A program made the translations under genes and the position numbers. Under the pieces are notes generated by a model. The model saw only the letters and a list, made by a program, of their open reading frames with translations. It was not told the DNA's origin and searched no databases. Positions 18,860-30,809 of a DNA stretch of 64,000 nucleotides are shown in pieces. Source of the DNA: Pseudomonas kermanshahensis (GTDB taxonomy: Bacteria > Pseudomonadota > Gammaproteobacteria > Pseudomonadales > Pseudomonadaceae); the NCBI RefSeq assembly GCF_014269205.2, contig NZ_JABWRY020000001.1, positions 868,001 to 932,000 of the forward strand. Reading direction: 5' to 3'. Numbering within the stretch: the stretch's first letter is position 1; every line of letters starts with the position of its first letter.

Positions 18860-19264
18860 TCAACCTTCTTCAGGCCAGAACCGCAACGGCTTGCCCTCGG
18901 CCGGCCAGAAGCGCATCTGCTCCACAGGCGAGACATCCCAGCGTTGTACCGTCTCCAGCGCCTGCAGGAAGCGTTTTTCCTGTTCCATCAACGCCGGTGC
19001 GCACAGCTTGCGGGTCTTGCCGACCTTGCCGAAGCTCAGGTGCTTGCCTTCCAGCGTATACGGGGCAAACCAATGGTTGCAGCCGCCATTGCCATAAGCG
19101 CGGCCATCGCTGGCCAGGGTCAGGGTAAGGTGGCTGTAATCGATCAGCGGGCGTTCGCCAATCCACTCCAGTACATAGCTGCGCACCTGCTGCAGCTTTG
19201 ACGGTTGCGCGGCGCAGCCGAGCAGGCCGGTGGCAATCAGCACGCCGGTCAGCAGCTTTTTCAC
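18860..19264 (-). CDS. META-domain (HslJ-like) lipoprotein
   Basis: The 134-residue protein has a short lipoprotein signal (LLGC at residues 14-17). The mature part contains a META-domain pattern with the signature GNGGCNHWFAPY near residue 58. E. coli HslJ, in this family, is an outer-membrane-associated heat-inducible protein linked to novobiocin resistance. The function here is unknown. It overlaps the upstream gene by 4 bp (coupled translation). Confidence 0.82.
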   Translation of the reverse strand: MKKLLTGVLIATGLLGCAAQPSKLQQVRSYVLEWIGERPLIDYSHLTLTLASDGRAYGNGGCNHWFAPYTLEGKHLSFGKVGKTRKLCAPALMEQEKRFLQALETVQRWDVSPVEQMRFWPAEGKPLRFWPEEG

Positions 19265-19698
19265 TCAGCGCTCTCCTGGCAACGCGGGCACAGGTGCTTC
19301 TCGCCACGGCTGGCCCAGCCCAGCTCCGCGATACGGGCGCTGGCCGCCGGCTGGCGGGCTTTTTTGCCCAGCTTGGCATCGACTGCGAACTCGAAGTCCA
19401 GCACGGCGTCGCACTGGTCGCACTCGACCTGCCAGGTGAGGATTTCCAGTTCGCTGAACACCGGGCCGCTGGCCACGGCAACCCACTGGCCGCGCGGGTT
19501 GATCAGGTGACGCACGCTTTCCACGGTCAGTCGCATGGACAAGTCCTTGCTGCCCTTGAGGGTCACCAACAGCGTGTCGCCCTTGTGCATCGAACCGCCG
19601 TTGCCGGTCACCTGATAGCGGCCGGGTACCAGGGCGCGGCACTCGATCAGGGTGTGTTGCGGGTTGAAAAGGGTGTAGCGGAAATCGTGCTCGACCAT
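19261..19698 (-). CDS. Hypothetical protein with paired CxxC motifs
   Basis: The 145-residue cytoplasmic protein has no signal peptide or membrane helix. Two cysteine pairs (CDQC near residue 93 and CPRC near 138) could form one zinc site with the intervening segment as a loop. The N-terminal 85 residues look like an all-beta domain. I recognise no named family. It is translationally coupled to the META-domain lipoprotein downstream, so the two may be functionally linked. Confidence 0.7.
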   Translation of the reverse strand: MVEHDFRYTLFNPQHTLIECRALVPGRYQVTGNGGSMHKGDTLLVTLKGSKDLSMRLTVESVRHLINPRGQWVAVASGPVFSELEILTWQVECDQCDAVLDFEFAVDAKLGKKARQPAASARIAELGWASRGEKHLCPRCQESAE

Positions 19699-19729
19699 GG
19701 GTCCTCCAGAAATGCCGCGTATCCTAGCA

Positions 19730-20719
19730 TTAACCCGATACCAGATTCTGGGGTTTGCCTGCCATCCAGCGGTTGATGTTGTCCAGCGTGGTGGCGGCGA
19801 TGGCGTCCAGCGCCTCGCGGGTGAGGAAGGCCTGGTGGGCGGTGATGATCACGTTAGGGAAGGTCAGCAGCCGGGCCAGCACATCGTCTTGCAAAGGCTG
19901 GTCGGAGCGGTCCTCGAAAAACAGTTGGGCCTCTTCTTCGTAGACGTCCAGGCCCAGGTAGCCCAGCTGGCCGCACTTGAGTGCGTCGATCAATGCCGGG
20001 GTGTCGACCAGGGCGCCGCGGCCGGTGTTGATCAGCATGGCGCCAGGTTGCAGTTGAGCCAGGCTTTGCGCATTGATCAGGTGCCGGGTGTGCTCGGTCA
20101 GCGGGCAATGCAGGCTGATGATGCGCGCCTCGCGCAGCAACTCGGGCAGGGGCAGGTAGCGGGCGCCAAGGGCCAGCAGGTCTGGGTTGGGGTAGGGGTC
20201 GTAGGCCAGCAACTGGCAGCCGAAGCCGGCCATGATGCGGGCGAACGCAGCGCCGATCTGGCCGGTGCCGACCACCCCGACGGTTTTGCCGTGCAGGTCG
20301 AAGCCGGTCAGGCCATGCAGGGTGAAATCACCTTCGCGGGTGCGGTTGTAAGCCCGGTGCAGGCGCCGGTTGAGGGCGAGGATCAGCGCCACGGCGTGCT
20401 CGGCCACCGCGTGTGGCGAGTAGGCTGGCACCCGCACCACGGCCAGGCCCAGGCGCTGGGCGGCCGCCAGGTCGACATGGTTATAGCCCGCCGAACGCAG
20501 GGCGATCAGGCGCGTGCCGCCTGCGGCCAGGCGCGCCAGTACCTGGGCGTCGAGCTCATCGTTGATGAAGGCGCAGACAACCTCGTAACCGCTGGCGAGG
20601 GGCGCGGTGTCCAGGGTCAGGCGGGCGGGCTGGAAGTGCAACTCCAGGGCAGTGCCGGCAGCGGCCTGGGTGAAGCTTTCCTGGTCGTAGTGCTGGCTGC
20701 TGAACAACAGGGCGCGCAT
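19730..20719 (-). CDS. ldhA: D-lactate dehydrogenase (fermentative, D-2-hydroxyacid family)
   Basis: The 329-residue NAD-dependent enzyme interconverts pyruvate and D-lactate. The Rossmann motif GVVGTGQIGAAFARI stands near residue 150. The active-site Arg is in IALRSAGYNHVD and the catalytic His in ITAHQAFLT near residue 296. The YLGLDVYEEEAQLFFED segment is diagnostic of LdhA rather than of other 2-hydroxyacid dehydrogenases. An AAGGAAG site precedes the ATG. In Pseudomonas it lies beside gacS, as here. Confidence 0.92.
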   Translation of the reverse strand: MRALLFSSQHYDQESFTQAAAGTALELHFQPARLTLDTAPLASGYEVVCAFINDELDAQVLARLAAGGTRLIALRSAGYNHVDLAAAQRLGLAVVRVPAYSPHAVAEHAVALILALNRRLHRAYNRTREGDFTLHGLTGFDLHGKTVGVVGTGQIGAAFARIMAGFGCQLLAYDPYPNPDLLALGARYLPLPELLREARIISLHCPLTEHTRHLINAQSLAQLQPGAMLINTGRGALVDTPALIDALKCGQLGYLGLDVYEEEAQLFFEDRSDQPLQDDVLARLLTFPNVIITAHQAFLTREALDAIAATTLDNINRWMAGKPQNLVSG

Positions 20720-20776
20720 GGTCGGGCTTCCTTTGCGAATGTCTGGGGATTGTAGCTGGCCGTCCTGTGTGGCCGT

Positions 20777-20871
20777 TGTAGGAGCAGCCTTGTGCTGCGA
20801 AGAGGCCGGTGACAGCACAGTAAATCTTCGCTGCTGTCACGGGCCTCTTCGCAGCACAAGGCTGCTCCTAC
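20777..20871. repeat. REP pair (GTAGGAGCAGCC type)
   Basis: Facing copies of the unit that begins TGTAGGAGCAGCCTTGTGCTG. It lies between gacS and ldhA, both on the minus strand, so it is downstream of gacS and upstream of ldhA. Confidence 0.9.
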
Positions 20872-20914
20872 AGCGGCACAAGGCCAATCCAACAGTAGGG
20901 GCAAGGCAGCGCTG

Positions 20915-23671
<2,757 letters not shown>

Positions 23672-23866
23672 ACTTGCCTCCTGTCATGTGCCTGGACGCC
23701 GTCAACTGCGTGACGGACCAAGCCGGGAAGTTACTCCGCCTGCTCGGCTAATGCACCCATTTGTCTGTCTTTTCGTGGCCATGTCGAGGCATTGGTCGCA
23801 GGGCGGTTGCCTAGAGCAGAGCGGATGCTCAATAATCGCGCAATTGAGAATGCATGGCAGTTGCCA

Positions 23867-24583
23867 ATGAATCCCGTAGCTATTCATACCTCCACTATCC
23901 TCGCCATCGAGGACGACCCGGTGCTGGGTGCCTACCTGCACGAGGAGCTGCAGCGTGGCGGCTTCCAGGTGACCTGGTGCCGTAATGGGCTCGAAGGCCT
24001 TGAAACCGCAGGCCGGCAGGCATTCGACGTGGTGTTGATGGACATCCTGCTGCCAGGGCTCAACGGCCTGGATGCACTGGCCCAATTGCGCACGCGCAGC
24101 ACCACGCCGGTGATCCTGATGTCGGCGCTGGGCGCCGAAGCCGACCGTATCAGTGGTTTTCAGCGCGGCGCCGACGACTACCTGCCCAAGCCCTTCAGCA
24201 TGGCCGAGTTGCAGGTACGCATCGAGGCGATCCTGCGGCGCGTGGCTCTGGAGCGGCGCCATCAGCCGCAGCAAGAGGCCGCCGGAGGTGGGTTGCAGTT
24301 CGACGAGGGGCTCAGCGACGTCAGATTCGAAGGGCGCCTGGCAGGCCTGACCCCCAGCGAATACCGCCTGCTCGAGATCCTCAACCGCAACCTGGACGAG
24401 GTGCTGAGCAAACCCTTCCTTTATCAGCAGGTCTTGCAGCGCGGTTACTCGCGGCATGATCGCAGCCTGGACATGCATGTCAGCCAGATCCGCCGCAAGC
24501 TCAAGGGCATCGGCTACCACGAACGGCAGATCCGCACGGTCTGGGGCAAAGGTTACGTGCTTAGCGCCAGCGAGATGGAGTGA
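23867..24583 (+). CDS. OmpR-family response regulator
   Basis: The 238-residue protein has a receiver domain (AIEDDPVLGAYL; phospho-acceptor in VLMDILLPGLNG near residue 60; Lys in DDYLPKPFSM) and a C-terminal winged helix (LTPSEYRLLEIL to GYVL). It is the typical OmpR/PhoB layout. The ATG at 23867 gives MNPVAIHTST; an upstream in-frame start at 23792 would add 25 residues without receiver homology. It lies 3 bp before a histidine kinase gene and the two form one operon. The signal is unknown. Confidence 0.87.
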   Translation: MNPVAIHTSTILAIEDDPVLGAYLHEELQRGGFQVTWCRNGLEGLETAGRQAFDVVLMDILLPGLNGLDALAQLRTRSTTPVILMSALGAEADRISGFQRGADDYLPKPFSMAELQVRIEAILRRVALERRHQPQQEAAGGGLQFDEGLSDVRFEGRLAGLTPSEYRLLEILNRNLDEVLSKPFLYQQVLQRGYSRHDRSLDMHVSQIRRKLKGIGYHERQIRTVWGKGYVLSASEME

Positions 24584-24586
24584 GCC

Positions 24587-25975
24587 ATGCTCGACCGCCA
24601 TTCGCTGTTCTGGAAGCTGGCCATCCTACTGGTGGGCTTCTGCCTGCTGATGATCGGCCTGAGCTACACCTGGGGCCGGCACATGGAAACCCAGAACGCC
24701 TTCCTGTCCGAACCGGCCCGCCAACTGCTGCGCGGTTATGCGGCTGAGGCCGAGCAGGCCTGGCGCAGTGACGGGCGCGCGGGGCTGGACCGCTGGGTGC
24801 AGGCCATGCACCAGCGCGAGCGTGGCTGGGTTGGCGTGCTCGACATCAACCTGCGACCGCTCGACAGCGCCACCCTGAACCCCCAGATCATGCAACGGCT
24901 GACGCGTCTGCGCGGCGTCGACTGGCCGATGAGCCGGCGCAGTGTCGACCAGCCGTGGCTGCGCATTCCGTTCCCAGGGGCGCCGGAGCAGGGCATGCTG
25001 GTGATCGAACTGCCAGAGCGCCTCAACCCCGGCGAGTACCGCATGCTGTGGCGGGTGCTGACCAACGGCATCATCCCCGCTCTGTTCACCTTGCTGCTGT
25101 GCGTTGGGCTGTACCGCATGCTGATCGTGCCGCTCAACCAACTGCGTGAGCAGGCCAATGCCTGGCGTGCCGACCAGCTGTCGGCACGCCTCGATTCGCG
25201 CACCATCGCCCGGCATGACGAACTTGGCGAGCTGGCCCGCGCGTTCGACCAGATGGCCGAACGGCTGCAGGGTACGGTGGCCATGCAGCAACAGATGCTG
25301 CGCGACCTGTCGCACGAAATGCGCACGCCGCTCAGCCGGCTACGTGTGGCCTGCGATGGCGAAACCGACCTGCAGCACCTGCGCGAACGCCTGGCGCGTG
25401 AAGTGGACTGCATGCAGCAATTGGTCGAGGGCACCCTGCAATTGGCCTGGCAGGATGCCGAGCGTGCGCCGATGAACCTTGAGCCCATCCAGGTTCAAGC
25501 GTTGTGGGACCTGCTCGCCGAGGATGCCAGCTACGAAAGCGGCTGGTCGCCCGAACGCCTGCGCTGCGAACTGCCCGCCAGTTGCTGGGTGCAGGGCAAC
25601 CTCAACCACCTGGCCCAGGCGCTGGAGAACATGCTGCGCAATGCCATCCGCCACTCGCCGACTAACGGCGTGGTGCGCTTGGGTGGGCAGCGCGACGGTA
25701 ACCACTGGCGGCTGTGGCTGGAAGACGAGGGCGGTGGGGTTGCAGAAGAGGACCTGGAACGGATCTTCGCGCCGTTCTCGCGGCTGGACGGTTCGCGGCC
25801 TGGGGACGGCGGTTTCGGGCTGGGTTTGAGCATTGCGCGCAGTGCCATCCAGCGCCAGGGCGGGACCCTGTGGGCAGAAAATGGCAAGCGCGGGCTGCGC
25901 CTGTGCATGCGCTTGCCGCTCCATGTGCCGGCCACTGCCAAGGACAACCCACGGCCGCAGGTCGCCTCGTTATAG
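24587..25975 (+). CDS. Sensor histidine kinase
   Basis: The 462-residue membrane kinase has a transmembrane helix near residues 8-25, a small periplasmic domain, a second helix (IIPALFTLLLCVGLYRMLI) near 160-185, and a HAMP domain. The phospho-acceptor His is in LRDLSHEMRTPLSRL near residue 245. The ATPase domain has NMLRNAIRHS and FGLGLSIARSA. It is the partner of the OmpR regulator 3 bp upstream. A perfect TATAGCT-TGT-AGCTATA repeat overlaps the stop codon (25971-25987). The stimulus is unknown. It is not one of the gacS-type hybrids. Confidence 0.88.
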   Translation: MLDRHSLFWKLAILLVGFCLLMIGLSYTWGRHMETQNAFLSEPARQLLRGYAAEAEQAWRSDGRAGLDRWVQAMHQRERGWVGVLDINLRPLDSATLNPQIMQRLTRLRGVDWPMSRRSVDQPWLRIPFPGAPEQGMLVIELPERLNPGEYRMLWRVLTNGIIPALFTLLLCVGLYRMLIVPLNQLREQANAWRADQLSARLDSRTIARHDELGELARAFDQMAERLQGTVAMQQQMLRDLSHEMRTPLSRLRVACDGETDLQHLRERLAREVDCMQQLVEGTLQLAWQDAERAPMNLEPIQVQALWDLLAEDASYESGWSPERLRCELPASCWVQGNLNHLAQALENMLRNAIRHSPTNGVVRLGGQRDGNHWRLWLEDEGGGVAEEDLERIFAPFSRLDGSRPGDGGFGLGLSIARSAIQRQGGTLWAENGKRGLRLCMRLPLHVPATAKDNPRPQVASL

Positions 25976-26069
25976 CTTGTAGCTATATGCATCACAGATT
26001 GCGTGATATGGCGCGCAAAGGATTGCCGGTATGATAGGCGCCCCTGCCGTCCGGATTGTGAAATACGCC

Positions 26070-26969
26070 ATGACCTTGCAGTACCCAACCATCGCCGATT
26101 GCGTCGGCAATACGCCCCTGGTTCGCCTGCAGCGCATTGCCGGAGCGACCAGCAACACGCTCCTGCTCAAGCTCGAAGGTAACAATCCCGCCGGTTCGGT
26201 CAAGGACCGCCCGGCGCTGTCGATGATCACCCGCGCCGAACTGCGCGGCCAGATCAAGCCGGGTGACACGCTGATCGAGGCGACATCGGGCAACACTGGC
26301 ATCGCCCTGGCGATGGCGGCAGCGATCAAGGGTTACAAGATGATCCTGATCATGCCAGACAACTCCACCGCCGAGCGCAAGGCCGCCATGACGGCCTACG
26401 GCGCCGAGCTGATCCTGGTGACCAAGGAAGAGGGCATGGAAGGTGCCCGCGACCTCGCCGAGAAGCTGCAGGCCGAGGGCCGCGGCCTGGTGCTCGACCA
26501 GTTCGCCAATGGCGACAACCCGATCGCCCACTACAACAGCACCGGCCCGGAAATCTGGCAGCAGACCCAGGGCACTATCACCCATTTCGTCAGCTCGATG
26601 GGCACCACCGGCACCATCATGGGCTGCTCGCAGTATCTTAAAGAGCAGAACCCAGCCGTGCAGATCATCGGCCTGCAGCCGATGGAAGGCTCGGCGATTC
26701 CGGGCATCCGTCGCTGGCCCGAGGAATACCTGCCGAAGATCTTCGACGCCACCCGCGTCGATCGCGTGGTCGACATGTCCCAGCAGGAAGCCGAAGACAC
26801 CACACGCCGCCTTGCCCGTGAAGAGGGCATTTTCTGCGGCGTGTCTTCCGGTGGTGCGGTCGCGGCGATGCTGCGCCTGTCTCGCGAGGTGGAAAACGCG
26901 GTAATGGTCGCAATCATCTGCGACCGTGGTGACCGATACCTGTCCACTGGCCTGTTTGATCCGAGCTAA
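26070..26969 (+). CDS. cysM: Cysteine synthase B (O-acetylserine sulfhydrylase CysM)
   Basis: The 299-residue PLP enzyme makes cysteine from O-acetylserine, and the B form also accepts thiosulfate. The PLP lysine is in NPAGSVKDRPA near residue 45 and the substrate loop is EATSGNTGIALA near 72. The C-terminal part with IPGIRRWPEEYLP and GVSSGGAVAAML is typical of CysM rather than CysK. Its TAA stop is followed immediately by the ATG of rlmD. It lies 94 bp after the histidine kinase. Confidence 0.94.
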   Translation: MTLQYPTIADCVGNTPLVRLQRIAGATSNTLLLKLEGNNPAGSVKDRPALSMITRAELRGQIKPGDTLIEATSGNTGIALAMAAAIKGYKMILIMPDNSTAERKAAMTAYGAELILVTKEEGMEGARDLAEKLQAEGRGLVLDQFANGDNPIAHYNSTGPEIWQQTQGTITHFVSSMGTTGTIMGCSQYLKEQNPAVQIIGLQPMEGSAIPGIRRWPEEYLPKIFDATRVDRVVDMSQQEAEDTTRRLAREEGIFCGVSSGGAVAAMLRLSREVENAVMVAIICDRGDRYLSTGLFDPS

Positions 26970-28328
26970 ATGTCCAAGAAGAAAAGCAACAGCGGCCTGC
27001 GCTTCCAGCCAGCCGGTGGCAACCGTAGCCCCCAGGTTCCCGTGGGCAAGAAACAGCGCCTGGATATCGAGCGCCTGGCCGGTGACGGCCGTGGCATCGC
27101 TTTCCATGAAGGGCGTACCTGGTTCGTCAGTGGCGCGTTGGCCGGTGAAGCCGTCGAGGCCCGTGTGCTCAATGCCCGCGGCAAAGTCGTGGAGGCGCGC
27201 CTGGAGCGCGTGCTGCAGGCCAGCCCCGAGCGGCGCGAAGCACCTTGCCGGCACTATTCCCGCTGTGGCGGCTGCAACCTGCAGCATCTGCCCCATGAAG
27301 CGCAGCTGGCGCTCAAGCAACGCACCCTGGCCGAACAGCTGCAGCGGGTTGCCGGCGTGCAACCCGAGGCCTGGGCCGCCCCCCTGAGCGGGCCGGAATT
27401 CGGCTACCGGCGCCGGGCGCGGGTGGCTGTGCGCTGGGACATCAAGGCGCGTCAGCTGGAGGTCGGGTTCCGTGCCGAAGCCAGCCAGGACATCATTTCC
27501 ATCGACGACTGTGCAGTGCTGGTACAGCCCTTGCAGTCGATTCTGCGCCACTTGCCGACGGCGCTGCGTTCGCTGAGCAAACCGCAGGTCATCGGCCATG
27601 TGGAACTGTTCAGCGGCACCGCTGAGGCGCTGCTGGTGCGCCATGTCGCACCGCTGCCGGCGGATGACCTGGCCCGCCTGCAGGCATTTTGCGACGAGGC
27701 CAAGGCGCAGCTCTGGCTGCAGGGCGAGGGTGAACCGGCACCGGTAGACGCGGCCACGACCCTGGGCTTTACCCTCGAACCCTGGCAGCTGGAATTGGCC
27801 TGGCGCCCCGGTGATTTCGTGCAGGTTAACGCCCAAGTCAATACGGCGATGATCGAGCAGGCGTTAGCCTGGCTCGCACCGCAAGCCGACGAACGTGTGC
27901 TTGACCTGTTCTGTGGCCTGGGTAATTTTGCCCTGCCGTTGGCGCGGCAGGCGCGTGAAGTGGTGGCGGTGGAAGGTGTACAGGCCATGGTCGATCGGGC
28001 CGCGGCCAATGCCCGAAACAACAATGTGCATAACGCACGGTTTTTTCAGGCCGATTTATCGCAGCCTTTGGCAGGTGCCGAGTGGGCCGCCGAAGGCTTT
28101 TCTGCGGTACTCTTGGACCCACCGCGCGACGGTGCTTTCGAGGTGGTGCAAGACATCGCACGCCTCAAGGCCAAGCGGCTGGTCTACGTATCGTGCAACC
28201 CGGCCACGCTGGCGCGAGACGCCCAGGTGCTGGTCGGACAGGGGTACCGGTTAAAAAGGGCCGGGATTCTCGACATGTTTCCTCAGACGGCGCATGTCGA
28301 GGCCATGGCGTTATTCGAAGCGGGCTAG
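26970..28328 (+). CDS. rlmD: 23S rRNA (uracil-1939-C5)-methyltransferase RlmD
   Basis: The 452-residue enzyme methylates U1939 of 23S rRNA. An N-terminal TRAM domain covers about residues 15-80. Four cysteines of the iron-sulfur cluster appear in [13 protein letters not shown] and DDCAVL. The SAM-dependent part has [15 protein letters not shown], and the catalytic Cys is in [13 protein letters not shown] near residue 410. It abuts cysM with zero spacing, so it depends on the cysM transcript or on coupled translation. About 95 bp follows before relA. Confidence 0.93.
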   Translation: MSKKKSNSGLRFQPAGGNRSPQVPVGKKQRLDIERLAGDGRGIAFHEGRTWFVSGALAGEAVEARVLNARGKVVEARLERVLQASPERREAPCRHYSRCGGCNLQHLPHEAQLALKQRTLAEQLQRVAGVQPEAWAAPLSGPEFGYRRRARVAVRWDIKARQLEVGFRAEASQDIISIDDCAVLVQPLQSILRHLPTALRSLSKPQVIGHVELFSGTAEALLVRHVAPLPADDLARLQAFCDEAKAQLWLQGEGEPAPVDAATTLGFTLEPWQLELAWRPGDFVQVNAQVNTAMIEQALAWLAPQADERVLDLFCGLGNFALPLARQAREVVAVEGVQAMVDRAAANARNNNVHNARFFQADLSQPLAGAEWAAEGFSAVLLDPPRDGAFEVVQDIARLKAKRLVYVSCNPATLARDAQVLVGQGYRLKRAGILDMFPQTAHVEAMALFEAG

Positions 28329-28424
28329 CAGACTGGCCCGTTGGTGCGGTTGCCAGGGAATGGCGGCCACACGGTGGAAGCCTGCGCACCCGCGTGGTGC
28401 GCTGTATGGAAAGGTAAAACAAAG

Positions 28425-30665
28425 ATGGTACAGGTGAGAGTGCACCAGCCGGTCAACACTGACGGCAGTATCAATCTCGAAGCATGGCTGGATCATGTGG
28501 TAAGCGTCGATTCAGCCCTGGATCGCGCAGCGCTGAAAGAGGCCTGCGAATTCGCTCACGAAGTCGAGAAGAAGGGTAACCCTGCCAAGCATTCCTGGGC
28601 CGACGGTACGTCCAGCTTCCAGGCGGGCCTGGAGATCGCCGAGATTCTCGCCGACCTCAAGCTCGACCAGGATTCGCTGGTAGCCGCCGTCATTTACCGT
28701 TCGGTGCGTGAAGGCAAGGTGACCCTGGCTGAAGTCAGCCAGCGTTTTGGCCCGGTGGTGTCCAAGCTGATCGACGGCGTGCTGCGCATGGCGGCCATCA
28801 GTGCCAGCCTCAGCCCGCGCCAGTCGCTGGTGCTGGGCTCCCAGGCGCAGGTCGAGAACCTGCGCAAGATGCTCGTGGCCATGGTCGACGACGTGCGCGT
28901 TGCACTGATCAAGCTGGCCGAGCGCACCTGCGCAATCCGTGCGGTCAAGGCCGCCGACGACGAAAAACGCCTGCGCGTCGCGCGCGAGGTGTTCGATATC
29001 TATGCCCCCCTGGCGCATCGCCTGGGCATCGGTCACATCAAGTGGGAGCTGGAAGACCTGTCCTTCCGCTACCTTGAACCCGACCAGTACAAACAGATCG
29101 CCAAGCTCCTGCACGAGCGCCGGCTGGACCGCGAGCGCTTCATCAGCGACGTGATGAACCAGCTGCAGAACGAACTGCTGGCCACCGGCGTGAATGCCGA
29201 CATCAGTGGCCGGGCGAAACACATCTATTCGATCTGGCGCAAGATGCAGCGCAAAGGCCTGGAATTCAGCCAGATCTACGATGTGCGTGCGGTGCGTGTG
29301 CTGGTCCCGGAGATCCGCGATTGCTACACCGCGCTGGGTATCGTGCATACCCTGTGGCGGCACATCCCCAAGGAATTCGACGACTACATCGCCAACCCGA
29401 AGGAAAACGGCTACCGCTCGCTGCACACGGCGGTGATCGGCCCGGAGGGCAAGGTGCTGGAGGTGCAGATCCGCACCCACGGCATGCACGAGGAAGCCGA
29501 GCTTGGGGTTTGCGCCCACTGGCGCTACAAGGGCACCGACGTCAAGCCGAGCTCCAATCACTACGAAGAGAAGATTTCCTGGCTGCGCCAGGTGCTCGAG
29601 TGGCATGAAGAGCTGGGTGACATCGGCGGCCTGGCCGAGCAGCTGCGCGTCGACATCGAGCCGGACCGGGTCTACGTGTTCACCCCGGACGGCCATGCCA
29701 TCGACCTGCCCAAGGGCGCTACGCCGCTAGACTTCGCCTACCGCGTGCACACCGAAATCGGCCACAACTGCCGCGGCGCCAAGATCAACGGGCGTATCGT
29801 GCCGCTGAACTACAGCCTGCAGACCGGCGAGCAGGTCGAGATCATCACCAGCAAACACGGCAACCCCAGCCGTGACTGGTTGAACTCCAACCTGGGTTAC
29901 GTCACCACCTCGCGGGCACGGGCCAAGATCGTTCACTGGTTCAAGCTGCAGGCACGCGACCAGAACGTCGCCGCCGGCAAGACCTTGCTCGAGCGCGAAC
30001 TCAGCCGCCTGGGCCTGCCGCAGGTGGACTTCGAGCGCCTGGCCGAGAAGACCAACGTCAAGACCGCCGAAGACATGTTCGCCTCGCTCGGCGCGGGTGA
30101 TCTACGCCTGGCTCACCTGGTCAACGCTGCCCAGCAGTTGCTGGAGCCTGAGCGTATCGAGCAGATCGAGCTGGTGCAGCGCAAGCCCACGGGCCCGCGT
30201 ACCGGCAAGCGCGGCGATATCCAGATCCAGGGTGTCGGCAACCTGCTGACGCAGATGGCCGGCTGCTGCCAGCCGCTGCCGGGCGATGCCATCGTCGGCT
30301 ATATCACCCAGGGCCGCGGTGTAAGCATCCACCGTCAGGACTGTGCCTCGGTGCTGCAACTGGCAGGCAAGGAGCCAGAGCGGATGATCCAGGTGAGTTG
30401 GGGGCCGATCCCGGTGCAGACCTACCCGGTCGACATCGTCATCCGTGCCTACGACCGCCCAGGCTTGTTGCGTGACGTGTCGCAGGTGCTGCTCAACGAG
30501 AAGATCAACGTGCTGGCGGTCAACACCCGCTCGAACAAGGAAGACAACACGGCGTTGATGTCGCTGACCATCGAGATTCCGGGCCTGGATGCGCTCGGGC
30601 GCTTGCTGGGGCGGATCTCGCAGTTGCCGAACATCATCGAGACGCGGCGTAACCGTACCCCTTGA
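28425..30665 (+). CDS. relA: (p)ppGpp synthetase RelA
   Basis: The 746-residue ribosome-associated enzyme makes (p)ppGpp during amino acid starvation. The N-terminal hydrolase domain is degenerate: the position of the HDxxED motif reads IYRSVREGK, so it should be synthesis-only, unlike SpoT. The synthetase domain has ENGYRSLHTAVIGPEGK near residue 330. A TGS domain (VYVFTPDGHAIDLPKGATPLD), a CC-rich zinc-finger-like part (QMAGCCQPLPGD) and a C-terminal ACT domain follow. The start ATG yields MVQVRVHQP, the usual pseudomonad start. Confidence 0.97.
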   Translation: MVQVRVHQPVNTDGSINLEAWLDHVVSVDSALDRAALKEACEFAHEVEKKGNPAKHSWADGTSSFQAGLEIAEILADLKLDQDSLVAAVIYRSVREGKVTLAEVSQRFGPVVSKLIDGVLRMAAISASLSPRQSLVLGSQAQVENLRKMLVAMVDDVRVALIKLAERTCAIRAVKAADDEKRLRVAREVFDIYAPLAHRLGIGHIKWELEDLSFRYLEPDQYKQIAKLLHERRLDRERFISDVMNQLQNELLATGVNADISGRAKHIYSIWRKMQRKGLEFSQIYDVRAVRVLVPEIRDCYTALGIVHTLWRHIPKEFDDYIANPKENGYRSLHTAVIGPEGKVLEVQIRTHGMHEEAELGVCAHWRYKGTDVKPSSNHYEEKISWLRQVLEWHEELGDIGGLAEQLRVDIEPDRVYVFTPDGHAIDLPKGATPLDFAYRVHTEIGHNCRGAKINGRIVPLNYSLQTGEQVEIITSKHGNPSRDWLNSNLGYVTTSRARAKIVHWFKLQARDQNVAAGKTLLERELSRLGLPQVDFERLAEKTNVKTAEDMFASLGAGDLRLAHLVNAAQQLLEPERIEQIELVQRKPTGPRTGKRGDIQIQGVGNLLTQMAGCCQPLPGDAIVGYITQGRGVSIHRQDCASVLQLAGKEPERMIQVSWGPIPVQTYPVDIVIRAYDRPGLLRDVSQVLLNEKINVLAVNTRSNKEDNTALMSLTIEIPGLDALGRLLGRISQLPNIIETRRNRTP

Positions 30666-30677
30666 ACCCTGTGAGTT

Positions 30678-30796
30678 GGGGCCGCTTTGCGGCCCATCGC
30701 TGGCAAGCCAGCTCCCACAGCTATCCCACTGGCTTCAAGGCCTGTGCAGTACCTGTGGGAGCCGGCTTGCCGGCGATCGGGGGCAAAGCCCCCGCC
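30678..30796. repeat. REP pair between relA and mazG
   Basis: Arms of about 43 bp at 30678-30720 and 30752-30796 with cores AAGCCAGCTCCCACAG and CTGTGGGAGCCGGCTTGCC and outer GGGGC stems. The arms are imperfect complements. The element ends one base before the AAGGA that acts as the ribosome site of mazG. Confidence 0.85.
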
Positions 30797-30809
30797 AAGG
30801 AATAGCCCT

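Noticed and set aside
25992..27836. A 614-codon minus-strand frame opposite cysM and rlmD
   Set aside because: It crosses two well-identified genes on the other strand and has no recognisable domain.
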